Shown piece after piece: positions 19,461 to 27,061 of a stretch of 64,000 nucleotides of DNA (position 1 is the first letter of the stretch; every line of letters begins with the position of its first letter). The stretch covers positions 33,577 through 97,576 of the forward strand of contig NZ_BONQ01000118.1 of NCBI RefSeq assembly GCF_016862795.1, written 5' to 3'. Origin of the DNA: Dactylosporangium siamense (lineage in GTDB: Bacteria > Actinomycetota > Actinomycetes > Mycobacteriales > Micromonosporaceae). The notes beneath the pieces are model-generated. The model was not told the origin of the DNA and did no database searches. It worked only from the letters and a program-made list of their open reading frames with translations. Both the position numbers and the translations under genes were made by a program.

Positions 19461-20024
19461 GAAGTCGCGGACCGGTCGATCTGGGTGACCGTGCGGCACT
19501 TCGATCTGTGACCGGGCGGCGGCGGGGCGGCGTGAAGTCCGTGCCGGGGCACTGCTGCGCGACCGGGCGCCTGCCGGTGTCGGCGTGAAGTCCTGGTCGG
19601 GGCGTCGCGTGTTTCCGCGGAGGCGGTCGCCGGAAAGCGCTGCGACCATGCCGGCCGGGTCGTCGCGTGCTCGCGTCGCCGTGGTCGGAGTCGCTGGTGG
19701 GTCGTCCGGGTGGCGGTGGGGCGGCTTCGATCACGGGCAGGGTGGTGGTCGATGGCCGGGTTGTGGCTTTTGTGGGATTGGCGGCGTGCGATCCGCTCGC
19801 AGGTTGCGCTGTGGATCGCACGCCGTCTATGGCCGCCGGTGCCGTGGCTCGGGGGAGTGGCTTTCCGTCGATCGCGGCTTGGCGGCAAATCGGTGGTGAT
19901 GGGCATTGTCGGGCGTGTTCCGGCGTTTCCGGGCGTGCGGCGCCGGTGATTGACTAAGGCCGTTGCCGTTGACGTCGGTCAATGTGAGCCGGCGGTCAAG
20001 GCCTTTCGAAATGCGGTGGCGGGG

Positions 20025-20846
20025 TCAGGCGAGCAGGGGCCAGGCGAGCTGCGCCGGGCTGGCCTGCAGGGCCGGGGTCTGCGGGTAGTTCTGGCTCGGC
20101 AGCTGCGCCCGGATCGCCCTGAGCCAGTCGCGGTACGTGGCGCCCGGCGGCAGCTCCGCGAGCGCCGTCAGCGCCACGTACGTGAACGCGCCGTTGGGGC
20201 GGCCGGAGAACGTGGCGTCGTACGAGTACTCGGTGTCCCGGCAGGCGGACAGCAGCAGCGCGGCGGAGCGAGGACGGGACCGCGCCCCGCCACGGACAGC
20301 CGACCCGGCAGCCAACCCCGCAGGCAACCCCGCAGCCAACCCCGCAGGCAACCCCGCGGGCGGCGGGAGGAACGTCGACGGGGCAAGGAAGCGGCTCGAA
20401 CAGCGATCGTCGCCGAGCGGGCGGCTCAGCCGGGCCAGCGTCCCCGAGTGGCAGGAGTCGGAGATGAGCACGGTGCGCACACCGGGGTCCGCCGCGCTGA
20501 ACAGCGTGGACAGCTCGTCGTCCAGCAGCGGGCCGTTGGCGGCGACGTCGTGCGGGCAGATGGCCTCGTCGCGGTTGTCGGGCTCGTCGCCGTCGAGGTC
20601 CGGGACCCAGGTGCCGTGGCCGGAGTACGTGATGACGACCGCGTCGCCGGTGGCGGCGCGGGAGAGCAGGTCGGCGATGCCGGTGCGGATCGCGGTGCCG
20701 GACGCGGCGCTGTCGAGCAGGGTGCGGACGTCGAAGCCCCGGGCGGACAGCGCCGCGGTCCAGTCGGCGGCGTCGTTGCGGCAGCCGTACAGGTCGTTCG
20801 AGACGCCCGGGTAGTCGTTGATGCCGATGCAGAGTGCGAGTTTCAT
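20025..20846 (-). CDS. Caspase-like (peptidase C14) protease
   Basis: 273 residues from ATG 20846 (GGGGGA upstream). The p20-like domain begins LALCIGINDYPG. The catalytic dyad is His77 in VITYSGHGTW and Cys132 in VLISDSCHSG, both in the standard caspase-fold contexts. An AGLPAGLAAGLPAGLAAG low-complexity stretch (about residues 165-190) divides this from the C-terminal part, which resumes with ALLLSACRDTEYSYD and a p10-like end. It is last in a minus-strand cassette with TPR-CHAT and subtilisin-like proteases, 72 bp downstream of the CHAT gene. A role as effector or relay in a protease cascade is inferred. Confidence 0.88.
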   Translation of the reverse strand: MKLALCIGINDYPGVSNDLYGCRNDAADWTAALSARGFDVRTLLDSAASGTAIRTGIADLLSRAATGDAVVITYSGHGTWVPDLDGDEPDNRDEAICPHDVAANGPLLDDELSTLFSAADPGVRTVLISDSCHSGTLARLSRPLGDDRCSSRFLAPSTFLPPPAGLPAGLAAGLPAGLAAGSAVRGGARSRPRSAALLLSACRDTEYSYDATFSGRPNGAFTYVALTALAELPPGATYRDWLRAIRAQLPSQNYPQTPALQASPAQLAWPLLA

Positions 20847-20918
20847 GGTGTCCCCCGTGAACACGCGTCGAAACAAAGAGATGGACGTAGTAGAGGCGCC
20901 GTGGGGACGGGGGAAGGT

Positions 20919-23468
20919 TCAGCCGGCGCCGAAGCAGACGAACGGGGTCGCCTCCGGCAGGTCCGCCAGGGCGCGGGCGGGGGTGACGCCGGTGGCGACG
21001 GCCCGGTGGTAGTGCGCCATGACCTTGGGGCCCAGCTCGTCGGGGATGCGGGCGACGCTGGCCACGACGTTGGCGGTGCCGGCGTGCAGGAGGGCGGCGG
21101 TGAACCCGACCAGTTCGTCGCCGGCCCGCACCACCGCGCGGCCGACGTCGCAGGCGGACAGGACGACCTGGCCGGGGGCGGTGCCGAGGCGTTGCAGCTC
21201 GTACGCCAGCAGCGGGCCGTCGCCCAGCTCCAGCCGGGAGAACAGGACGTTCTGCGTGTCGTGGTGGCCGTGCGCGGCGACGTGGACGACCGGTGCGGCG
21301 TCCATGCCGGCCAGGACGTCGGTCGCGGTGGCGGCGGCGCCACGCAGGACGCGGCCTCTGGGATACAGGGCCGCGATCGCGTCGATCTCCGCGTCGGCGT
21401 GCAGGAGGTCGGGGCCCGCGACCAGCAGCGGCGAGCCGGTGGTCGCGGTCCGGTCGGCGGTACGCGCGGCGAGCCACACCGAAGCCGACGGCGCCACCGA
21501 GACCGGGCGTCCCCGCAGGCTGGGCAGGAGGCCCCAGGGCAGGACGGCGAGCTGCCGGGTGGGCACCAGGATGACGTCGTGGGTGCCGAGCGCTGCCCGT
21601 ACCGGAGCGATCAACGCCTGGTCGAGGGTCGTGGCCTGCCGGTCGGCGCTGGCGCGGACCACCGCCGCGAGTTTCGGGGGCAGGCGCCGGTCGGCGGCGG
21701 TGTCGAGGTCGCTGAGCAGGCGGCGGACGGACTCGGCGACGGGGGCGTACGCGCCGAGCTCGACCGAGGTGATCGTCCCGGAGGCGAGGACGAGGGCGTG
21801 CAGCTGGTCGCGGCGCACGAGGTAGGTGACCATCGACTGGCCGGCGCGGGCGAGCTCGGCCAGGACCTCGGCGTCGGTGGCGGCGCCGTGGCCCTCCTCG
21901 GTGTCCGCGGCCCACCAGCCCTGGCGGCGGATGCCCTGTTCGAGCTCGCTGCAGCGGGCCCGCAGCAGCGGCTCGGGGCGGCCTTCGAGCTCGGCGAGGC
22001 GGACCGCCCGGCGCAGCTGGCGCAGCTCCGCGAGGGCGTCGGCGACCTGCGGGTCCTGCGGCGGCAGCACCGAGCGGGTCCGGAACGACTGGGCCCGGGA
22101 CCGCTCCGACCAGTTGAAGACGAGGCCGGGCGGGCCGAGCGACCACGAGATGTCCAGCCCGACCGTGCCGAGGTCCGCCCCGAGCGCGGCCACGCTGCTC
22201 TGCAGCTCCAGGCTGCCGAACCGGCGCCGGTGCTCCTGCAGCGTGGCGAGCCCCTTGTGCAGCTCGTCGAGGGCGGGGCGCGGATTGCCGTCGGCGCGGT
22301 GCAGCTCGGCCCGGGTGAGGCGGCGCAGCAGGCGGGTGTCGAGGGGCACGTCGGCCGGCAGGACCCGCCGCGCCGCGACCCGCTGCTCGGCGGTGGGGGT
22401 GTCGCCCGCGGCGATCCGGGCCCGCAGGGCGAGCAGGTCGGCGCCGCCGGCGTCGTGGCGCAGGCCGAGGTCCCGCAGTGTCGCCGCGAGCCGGGTGGCC
22501 TGCCTGGCCACGGCGAGGAGTTTACGCCGCGTCGTCGCCTCCGGCGCGTGATCCGCACCGGCGGTGACCCGCGCGGCGGCGGCGAGGTCGACGCGGACCT
22601 GGAGGGAGGCGGCCAGGGCGGCCCAGGCGCGGTTGTGGCGGCGGGTGAAGCGGGCCCGGGCGCGGGCGCTCCACAGGGCGGCGGCGGCCAGGTCGCCGCT
22701 GCCGAGGGCGGCCTGGGCCCGGGCCAGTTCGGCCTCGCCGAGGTCCTGGCTGAGGCGGTGGCGTTTGAGCAGCTCGATCGACTGGTCGAGCTCCTCCGCG
22801 GCGGCGGTGTCCAGGCCGGCGCCGAGCAGGGCCCGGCCCCGGTCGAGCATGGAGATGGCGAGGAACCCGTCGGCGTGCAGGCGGCGCAGCGAGTCGGCCG
22901 CGGTGTCGAACGTCTGCAGCGCCGCGGGCACGTCGCCGTCGGCGAGGGCGCAGTAGCCGAGGTTGTGTTCGGCCTTGGCGGCGAGCAGGTCCAGGCCGTG
23001 CGTGCCGGCGAGGTCGTGGCACTGGCGCAGGTCGGCGCGGGCGAGACGGACCCGACCGGCGGTGAGGTGCACGACGCCGCGGTTGAGCAGGGTGCGCGCG
23101 AGGACGGTGGGCTCGCCGTGCTCCTGCAGGACGGGGACGGCGGCGTCGAGCAGCTTCAGGGCGGCGTCGATCTCGCCGCGGCGCAGCAGGAGCAGGCCGC
23201 GTTGCTGCAGGACGGTGCCGACGTCGGCGAGGTCGGCGAGGGTCTCGGCGCGGTCGAGCAGCTCGAGGCCGCGGTCGGTGCGGCCCTGCTCGGCCTCGGC
23301 GTGGGCGAGGGTCAGCAGGAGCCTCGCGGCGAGCGCGGGCGCGGACGGTTCGCCGTCCGGCCACCCGAGGAGCCGCAGCGCCTCCGCGGCGTGCCGCGCG
23401 GCGGTCGCCGGCTTTCCGGCGGCGCCCGCCTTCACCGCGGAACGGTGCAGCCGCACCGCCCGGGTCAC
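20919..23468 (-). CDS. TPR-CHAT protease (clan CD)
   Basis: 849 residues from GTG 23468. Residues about 1-480 are helical tetratricopeptide-like repeats rich in Ala/Leu/Arg. The C-terminal CHAT (caspase HetF-associated with TPRs) domain starts with a LPWGLLPSLRGRPV segment and keeps the dyad: His about 733 in VVHVAAHGHHD and Cys about 773 in VVLSACDVG. CHAT domains are caspase-like proteases often fused to sensor repeats, as in Csx29 and in other conflict systems. The start is uncertain: no good ribosome-binding site, and the frame stays open back into the preceding gene. Confidence 0.88.
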   Translation of the reverse strand: MTRAVRLHRSAVKAGAAGKPATAARHAAEALRLLGWPDGEPSAPALAARLLLTLAHAEAEQGRTDRGLELLDRAETLADLADVGTVLQQRGLLLLRRGEIDAALKLLDAAVPVLQEHGEPTVLARTLLNRGVVHLTAGRVRLARADLRQCHDLAGTHGLDLLAAKAEHNLGYCALADGDVPAALQTFDTAADSLRRLHADGFLAISMLDRGRALLGAGLDTAAAEELDQSIELLKRHRLSQDLGEAELARAQAALGSGDLAAAALWSARARARFTRRHNRAWAALAASLQVRVDLAAAARVTAGADHAPEATTRRKLLAVARQATRLAATLRDLGLRHDAGGADLLALRARIAAGDTPTAEQRVAARRVLPADVPLDTRLLRRLTRAELHRADGNPRPALDELHKGLATLQEHRRRFGSLELQSSVAALGADLGTVGLDISWSLGPPGLVFNWSERSRAQSFRTRSVLPPQDPQVADALAELRQLRRAVRLAELEGRPEPLLRARCSELEQGIRRQGWWAADTEEGHGAATDAEVLAELARAGQSMVTYLVRRDQLHALVLASGTITSVELGAYAPVAESVRRLLSDLDTAADRRLPPKLAAVVRASADRQATTLDQALIAPVRAALGTHDVILVPTRQLAVLPWGLLPSLRGRPVSVAPSASVWLAARTADRTATTGSPLLVAGPDLLHADAEIDAIAALYPRGRVLRGAAATATDVLAGMDAAPVVHVAAHGHHDTQNVLFSRLELGDGPLLAYELQRLGTAPGQVVLSACDVGRAVVRAGDELVGFTAALLHAGTANVVASVARIPDELGPKVMAHYHRAVATGVTPARALADLPEATPFVCFGAG

Positions 23469-23554
23469 CAGCTGGGGCTCGGGAGGGCCGTTTCCGGGTA
23501 TGCGTATAGCCCGCGCGGGTTCGCGCGGGTGGGACGGGCCGGGCGGTTCGTCGG

Positions 23555-24010
23555 CTACACCACGAACGATGGCGTCACCACCGTCAGGACGCCATCGGCT
23601 ACTTGGTCGGTCGTGGCATGCACCCGGATCTGCACCTCGCCCCGGCTGATCCGGGCCGCGGCGAAGCGGCCGCCCTCGTCGGTGTCCATCGTCTGCGGGC
23701 CGTCGACGGTGCGCAGCTCGATGCGGCAGGCCACGGGCGGGGCCAGCCAGCCGTCGAGGCGGACGGTGCCGTTGGTGCCGGCGGTCCACTCGACCATGAT
23801 CGTGAGGCTGGCGGACTCGAACGTGGCCCGGGTCGTCTCCTCGTCGCCGCGGACCCCCGCCAGCAGGCCGGCGGGGGGTTGCGGGACGAGACGGCAGACC
23901 TCGATGTCGAAGCCGGTGATGCTGAGGGAGAAGAGCAGGTCGGCGGGGACCGGGTCGACGATGCCGGCGATGCGGCGCAGTTCGGCCAGGAGGGTGTCGT
24001 CGTCGTCCAT
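23555..24010 (-). CDS. Small beta-rich protein of the protease cassette
   Basis: 151 residues, beginning MDDDDTLLAELRRIAGIVDP. The first 30 residues are an acidic amphipathic helix followed by DPVPADLLF, a pattern I associate with small proteins beside actinobacterial CHAT and sigma-factor genes. The rest alternates short strands (GTVRLDGWLAPPVACRIELR, then EVQIRVHATT) like a carboxypeptidase-regulatory or Ig-like sandwich. It starts 6 bp after the S8 protease stop and ends 86 bp before the CHAT start, so it is probably an adaptor, inhibitor or substrate of the proteases. No enzyme motif is visible. Confidence 0.75.
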   Translation of the reverse strand: MDDDDTLLAELRRIAGIVDPVPADLLFSLSITGFDIEVCRLVPQPPAGLLAGVRGDEETTRATFESASLTIMVEWTAGTNGTVRLDGWLAPPVACRIELRTVDGPQTMDTDEGGRFAAARISRGEVQIRVHATTDQVADGVLTVVTPSFVV

Positions 24011-24016
24011 CGCGGC

Positions 24017-25738
24017 CTACCCGGGGAATCCGTCGAGGGCCTTGAGCGCCCGTTGCGCGGTGGACTTCGCGTCGAGGTGGTCGAGGCGCAGCTGCGGGTC
24101 CTCGGCCGCGTTGGCGAGGAGCAGCGCGGCGACCTCGGCGGCGCCGAGACCGGCGGCGAACGAGCTGCCGCTCCAGGAGGCGAACCCCCGGGTGTAGTCG
24201 TCGGCGTCGAGGGTCTCGCGGCGGGCGGGCCGGCCGCCGGCGTTGCCGGCCGGGGTGGTGTAGGCGGCGCCGCGGCTGCCCTGGATCTTCGGGTACGTGC
24301 TGACCAGCGCCGAACCGGGAGCCCAGTAGCGGACCCAGGGACCGTCGTTGCTGAACATGGCCTTGGCGTCGTTGGGCTGGAACGCGCCGACGCTCATCAC
24401 CGGCAGGTCCCCGTCGCAGCGCAGGGCCGCGGGGTAGAACTCGCGGGACGTGGCGTGGTTGCCGGCGGCGGCGACCACGACGACCCCGGCGGCGAGGAGA
24501 CGGTCGACGTGTTCCTGGAGGCGGATGGTGTACGTGGCGTCCGCCGCGTTCTCCAGGTAGTAGCCGAGTGAGAGGCACACGACGTCGACCATGCTGCCGC
24601 CGGTGCCGGCCTGGGCCGCCTCGACCTGGTCGGCGAGCCGGTCGAGGGCGATGAGCAGGTCGCTCTCGTAGACGACGCCGTCGCTGTGCATGACCCGGAT
24701 CTGCAGGACGGTCGCGTCGGGGGCGACCTGGCGGATGAGGCCGCCGATGAACGTGCCGTGGCCGGTGTGGCTGCCAAGCTCGCCGGCGACGGAGCCGGTC
24801 CTGATCTGCCGCTCCCACGCGTCGCGGATCCGCTGCAGCGAGTGGCCGGCGGCGATGAGCTGCTCCTGCGCGGCGAGGATCGAGGCCTGCAGCTCGGCGT
24901 CGACGGCGGTGAACCCGTCCTCGGGCAGCGCCGAACCGGCCGGTGCGGGCACGTCCAGCCACTCGTGCGGGGAGATGCCGGTGTCGAGGACCGCGACGAC
25001 GGGCCGGCGGTCGCCGAGCTCGGCCGTGGTGCGCCGGCGGGGCGGCTGCAGGACCAGGTCGACCGGCTGGCGGCCGGCGCCGCCGGCGAAGCGCCAGGCG
25101 CTGCCCTCCGTCATGGGGGAGCCCTCGGTCATCGGGGACCCCTCCGTCATGGGGGAGCCCTCCGTCATCGGTGAACCCTCCGTCATCGGAGAGCCTTCCG
25201 TCATGGGGGACCCCTCGGTCATCGGCACCCCACCGATGGAGGCGCCGAACAGCAGGTGGTCGAGGGACAGGTGCGCGCCGTGGCCGCTGGCCCGCAGTGC
25301 CTTCAGCGCGGCCCACGCGTCGATGGACTCGGGGTCGCCGCCGTGCGCCGCGACGAGCTGCACCGCCCGCACCCGCCGCCGTGCGGCCCGCTCCCGGACC
25401 GGCCCGTCCGGACCGTGGCCGTCGCGGCCGTGGCCGTGGTGGTGGCCGTGGTCGTGGTCGCCGGGCGCGGAGGCGGCGAGGCGCATGCCGGTCGCGGCCA
25501 GGGTCCGGTTGCATCGCTCGAGCGTCTCCGGCTGCTCCGCCGCCGGCTCGGTCGACAGCAGGACGCCCGCGCGGTAGACCGTCGGGGCGGACGCGCCGTC
25601 GCCGGACTCCAGGACGCGCGCGCCGTGGCGGCGCAGCACTGCCGTCGACGGCAGCCAGGGCGTCGACGGTGGTGCGCCGTTGTCATCGCCGAGGTCGGCC
25701 TGCGCGTCCCCCGTCATTCGCCGGCAGCGTAACTGCAT
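24017..25738 (-). CDS. Subtilisin-like (S8) protease with MTEGSP repeats
   Basis: 573 residues from ATG 25738, with GGAGAG six bases upstream. No signal peptide is visible, so it is probably cytoplasmic. A His-rich run (GDHDHGHHHGHGRDGHG, residues about 93-109) may bind metal. Seven MTEGSP units follow at 173-214. The catalytic triad is Asp252 (VVAVLDTGIS), His327 (HTGHGTFIGG) and Ser526 (SGSSFAAGLG); the oxyanion Asn is in VVAAAGNHATS. It is first in a cassette with CHAT and caspase-like proteases. The N-terminal 170 residues match no domain I recognise. Confidence 0.9.
   Translation of the reverse strand: MQLRCRRMTGDAQADLGDDNGAPPSTPWLPSTAVLRRHGARVLESGDGASAPTVYRAGVLLSTEPAAEQPETLERCNRTLAATGMRLAASAPGDHDHGHHHGHGRDGHGPDGPVRERAARRRVRAVQLVAAHGGDPESIDAWAALKALRASGHGAHLSLDHLLFGASIGGVPMTEGSPMTEGSPMTEGSPMTEGSPMTEGSPMTEGSPMTEGSAWRFAGGAGRQPVDLVLQPPRRRTTAELGDRRPVVAVLDTGISPHEWLDVPAPAGSALPEDGFTAVDAELQASILAAQEQLIAAGHSLQRIRDAWERQIRTGSVAGELGSHTGHGTFIGGLIRQVAPDATVLQIRVMHSDGVVYESDLLIALDRLADQVEAAQAGTGGSMVDVVCLSLGYYLENAADATYTIRLQEHVDRLLAAGVVVVAAAGNHATSREFYPAALRCDGDLPVMSVGAFQPNDAKAMFSNDGPWVRYWAPGSALVSTYPKIQGSRGAAYTTPAGNAGGRPARRETLDADDYTRGFASWSGSSFAAGLGAAEVAALLLANAAEDPQLRLDHLDAKSTAQRALKALDGFPG
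25097..25222 (-). repeat. Seven 18-bp tandem repeats inside the S8 protease gene
   Basis: 126 bp encode six MTEGSP units and a final MTEGSA, in frame between the N-terminal region and the catalytic domain. Codons vary between units (for example alternate Gly, Ser and Pro codons), which argues that the array is old enough to have diverged at silent sites while the hexapeptide stayed constant. Each unit has a Met codon, so internal starts are conceivable. Confidence 0.95.
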
Positions 25739-25814
25739 GTGGCTCTCCGTCCCCGCGGGGCGCCGCCCGACTGATGACAGCGCCGTCTCACCTGACTAGA
25801 GGGGACCCGAACGA

Positions 25815-25838
25815 CTTCTGATACAGGAAATTCAGAAG
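25815..25838. promoter_or_regulatory. Inverted repeat CTTCTGA-N10-TCAGAAG upstream of the protease cassette
   Basis: A perfect 7-bp inverted repeat (25815-25821 and 25832-25838) with a 10-bp AT-rich centre lies 77-100 bp before the S8 protease start and 14 bp after the SDR stop. Geometry and AT content suit a repressor site for the cassette. A weak SDR terminator is the alternative, but no T-run follows on the minus strand. Confidence 0.45.
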
Positions 25839-25851
25839 GCATGCATTTGCC

Positions 25852-26613
25852 TCAGAAAGCGCTGGTCACGCCGCCGTCGACGGGCACGGCGACGCCCGTC
25901 AGGTAGCTCGCCGCCGGCGACAGCGCGAACGCGGCGACCCGCCCGAACTCGGCCGGGTCGCCGAGCCGGCGCAGCGGGATCGCCGCGGCGGCCTCGGCCT
26001 GCGCGGCGGGGCTGTCCAGCAGCGCGAGGTTGCGGTCGGTGAGGATCCGGCCGGGCAGCAGCGACACGACCCGGATGCCACGGGGGCCGAGCTCGTTGGC
26101 GAGGTCCTTGGCGAACCCGGCGAGGCCGGGTCGCAGCCCGTTGGAGATCGCGAGGCCGTCGAGGGGGACCCGGACCGACGTGGACAGCACGAGGCCGATG
26201 GCGGCGTCCGCACCGTCCGGGACGGTGCCGATGGTCTCGGCGACGAGCCGGGCGAGCCGGACCGTGCCGAGGAAGATGGTGTGGAACGCGGCGAGCCAGG
26301 CGTCCTCGCCGGTGCCGGTCGCGGTGCCGCGCGGCGGCCCGCCGACGGAGACGAGCGCGCCGTCGAGCCGGCCGAAGCGCTCCCGGGCGACGGTCATGAG
26401 CCGCGGGCCGGTGCCGGGGTCGCCGAGGTCGCCGGTGATCCCGGCGGCGCGGTCCTCGCCGAGCGCGGCCACGGCGGCCTCGACGGTGCCGGCGGTGCGG
26501 CCGCTGACGACGACCTTGGCGCCGTCGCGGACGAGGGCCTGGGCGGTGGCGAAGCCGAGTCCCCGGGAGGCGCCGGTCAGGACGTAGACACGGTCACGCA
26601 GGCCCAGATCCAT
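25852..26613 (-). CDS. Short-chain dehydrogenase/reductase (SDR)
   Basis: 253-residue classical SDR. The cofactor loop is TGASRGLGFATA, but the usual NNAG is replaced by VSVGGPPRG. The Ser of the active site is in LVLSTSVRVP; the expected YxxxK is replaced by ISNGLRPGLAGFAKD, so the Tyr is not present (Asn at that spot) although the Lys follows. Catalysis may therefore be altered, as in some SDR subgroups of actinobacteria. The C-terminus GVAVPVDGGVTSAF is standard. Its first 20 bp overlap the end of the MNIO partner gene, so it may be transcribed with that unit. Confidence 0.85.
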   Translation of the reverse strand: MDLGLRDRVYVLTGASRGLGFATAQALVRDGAKVVVSGRTAGTVEAAVAALGEDRAAGITGDLGDPGTGPRLMTVARERFGRLDGALVSVGGPPRGTATGTGEDAWLAAFHTIFLGTVRLARLVAETIGTVPDGADAAIGLVLSTSVRVPLDGLAISNGLRPGLAGFAKDLANELGPRGIRVVSLLPGRILTDRNLALLDSPAAQAEAAAAIPLRRLGDPAEFGRVAAFALSPAASYLTGVAVPVDGGVTSAF

Positions 26614-27061
26614 GCCGTGATGGTAGAAGACGTGTGGGCAGAAGGCGTGTGGGCAGGAGGCGTGCGGGTAGAAGGCGCGACGGCAGGCGGCGGAGCCGGG
26701 CGGCCAGCCGGTTGCGGGGGACCGGGGCGGTGACGCCGTCGTAGGTGAAGGCGGCCTCGCGCTCGGCGAGCTCTTCACGGGCGAGCGGCGGCAGGGTGTC
26801 CTTGACGGCGCGGGCGAGGTCCCAGCCGTCGCGCAGCGAGCCCTGCGGTGGGCGGCCCTCGGCCCAGTGCCCGAAGGTCGCGTGCCAGCCCTCGCCGAAC
26901 GACGCGGCGAGGAACGGCCAGGCACGGGCCACCTCGCCGGCCCGTTTGCGGCGGAGGGCGGCGCGCGTTGCCAGTACACCCGCCGCAGCGAAACCCACTG
27001 GGACGTCACCGCCGGCAACGAGCGCCTCGACCAGGGCCCGCTGTTCGTCCGCCAGGGTCAT
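26594..27061 (-). CDS. Small partner of the DUF692 oxidase, with RLLPT repeats
   Basis: 155 residues from ATG 27061, in an ATGA overlap with the DUF692 gene. Residues about 1-125 are mostly helical (EARAWPFLAASFGEGWHATF type segment; FGHWAEGRPPQGSLRDGWDL) and resemble the small partner proteins found beside DUF692 oxidases, but no HvfC/TglB motif is certain. The C-terminus is a run of five R/LLPx units (RLLPSRLLPARLLPTRLLPT), encoded by near-identical 15-bp repeats at about 26625-26690. A substrate-presenting role for the oxidase is inferred from position. Confidence 0.65.
   Translation of the reverse strand: MTLADEQRALVEALVAGGDVPVGFAAAGVLATRAALRRKRAGEVARAWPFLAASFGEGWHATFGHWAEGRPPQGSLRDGWDLARAVKDTLPPLAREELAEREAAFTYDGVTAPVPRNRLAARLRRLPSRLLPARLLPTRLLPTRLLPSRHGSGPA

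Larger units (their letters stand above)
18165..20024. other. 1.86-kb gene desert built of repeats
   Basis: No frame here has the codon bias, start context or family match of a gene. From 5' to 3' it holds a tandem GT-rich repeat (18.2-18.4 kb), one forward diverged copy of a dispersed repeat (18.5-19.14 kb), an inverted copy (19.2-19.46 kb), and about 0.5 kb of similar decayed material (19.46-19.95 kb) with recurring ACTTCGATCAC-like modules. Short inverted repeats near 19.95-20.02 kb (TTGAC/GTCAA) could end the caspase transcript but are weak. Confidence 0.7.

Noticed and set aside
19950..24197. Very long open frame on the plus strand across the protease cassette
   Set aside because: It is the antisense shadow of the CHAT and caspase-like genes in GC-rich DNA; its translation is Gly/Arg/Val-rich with no domain, while the minus-strand frames have complete catalytic motifs.
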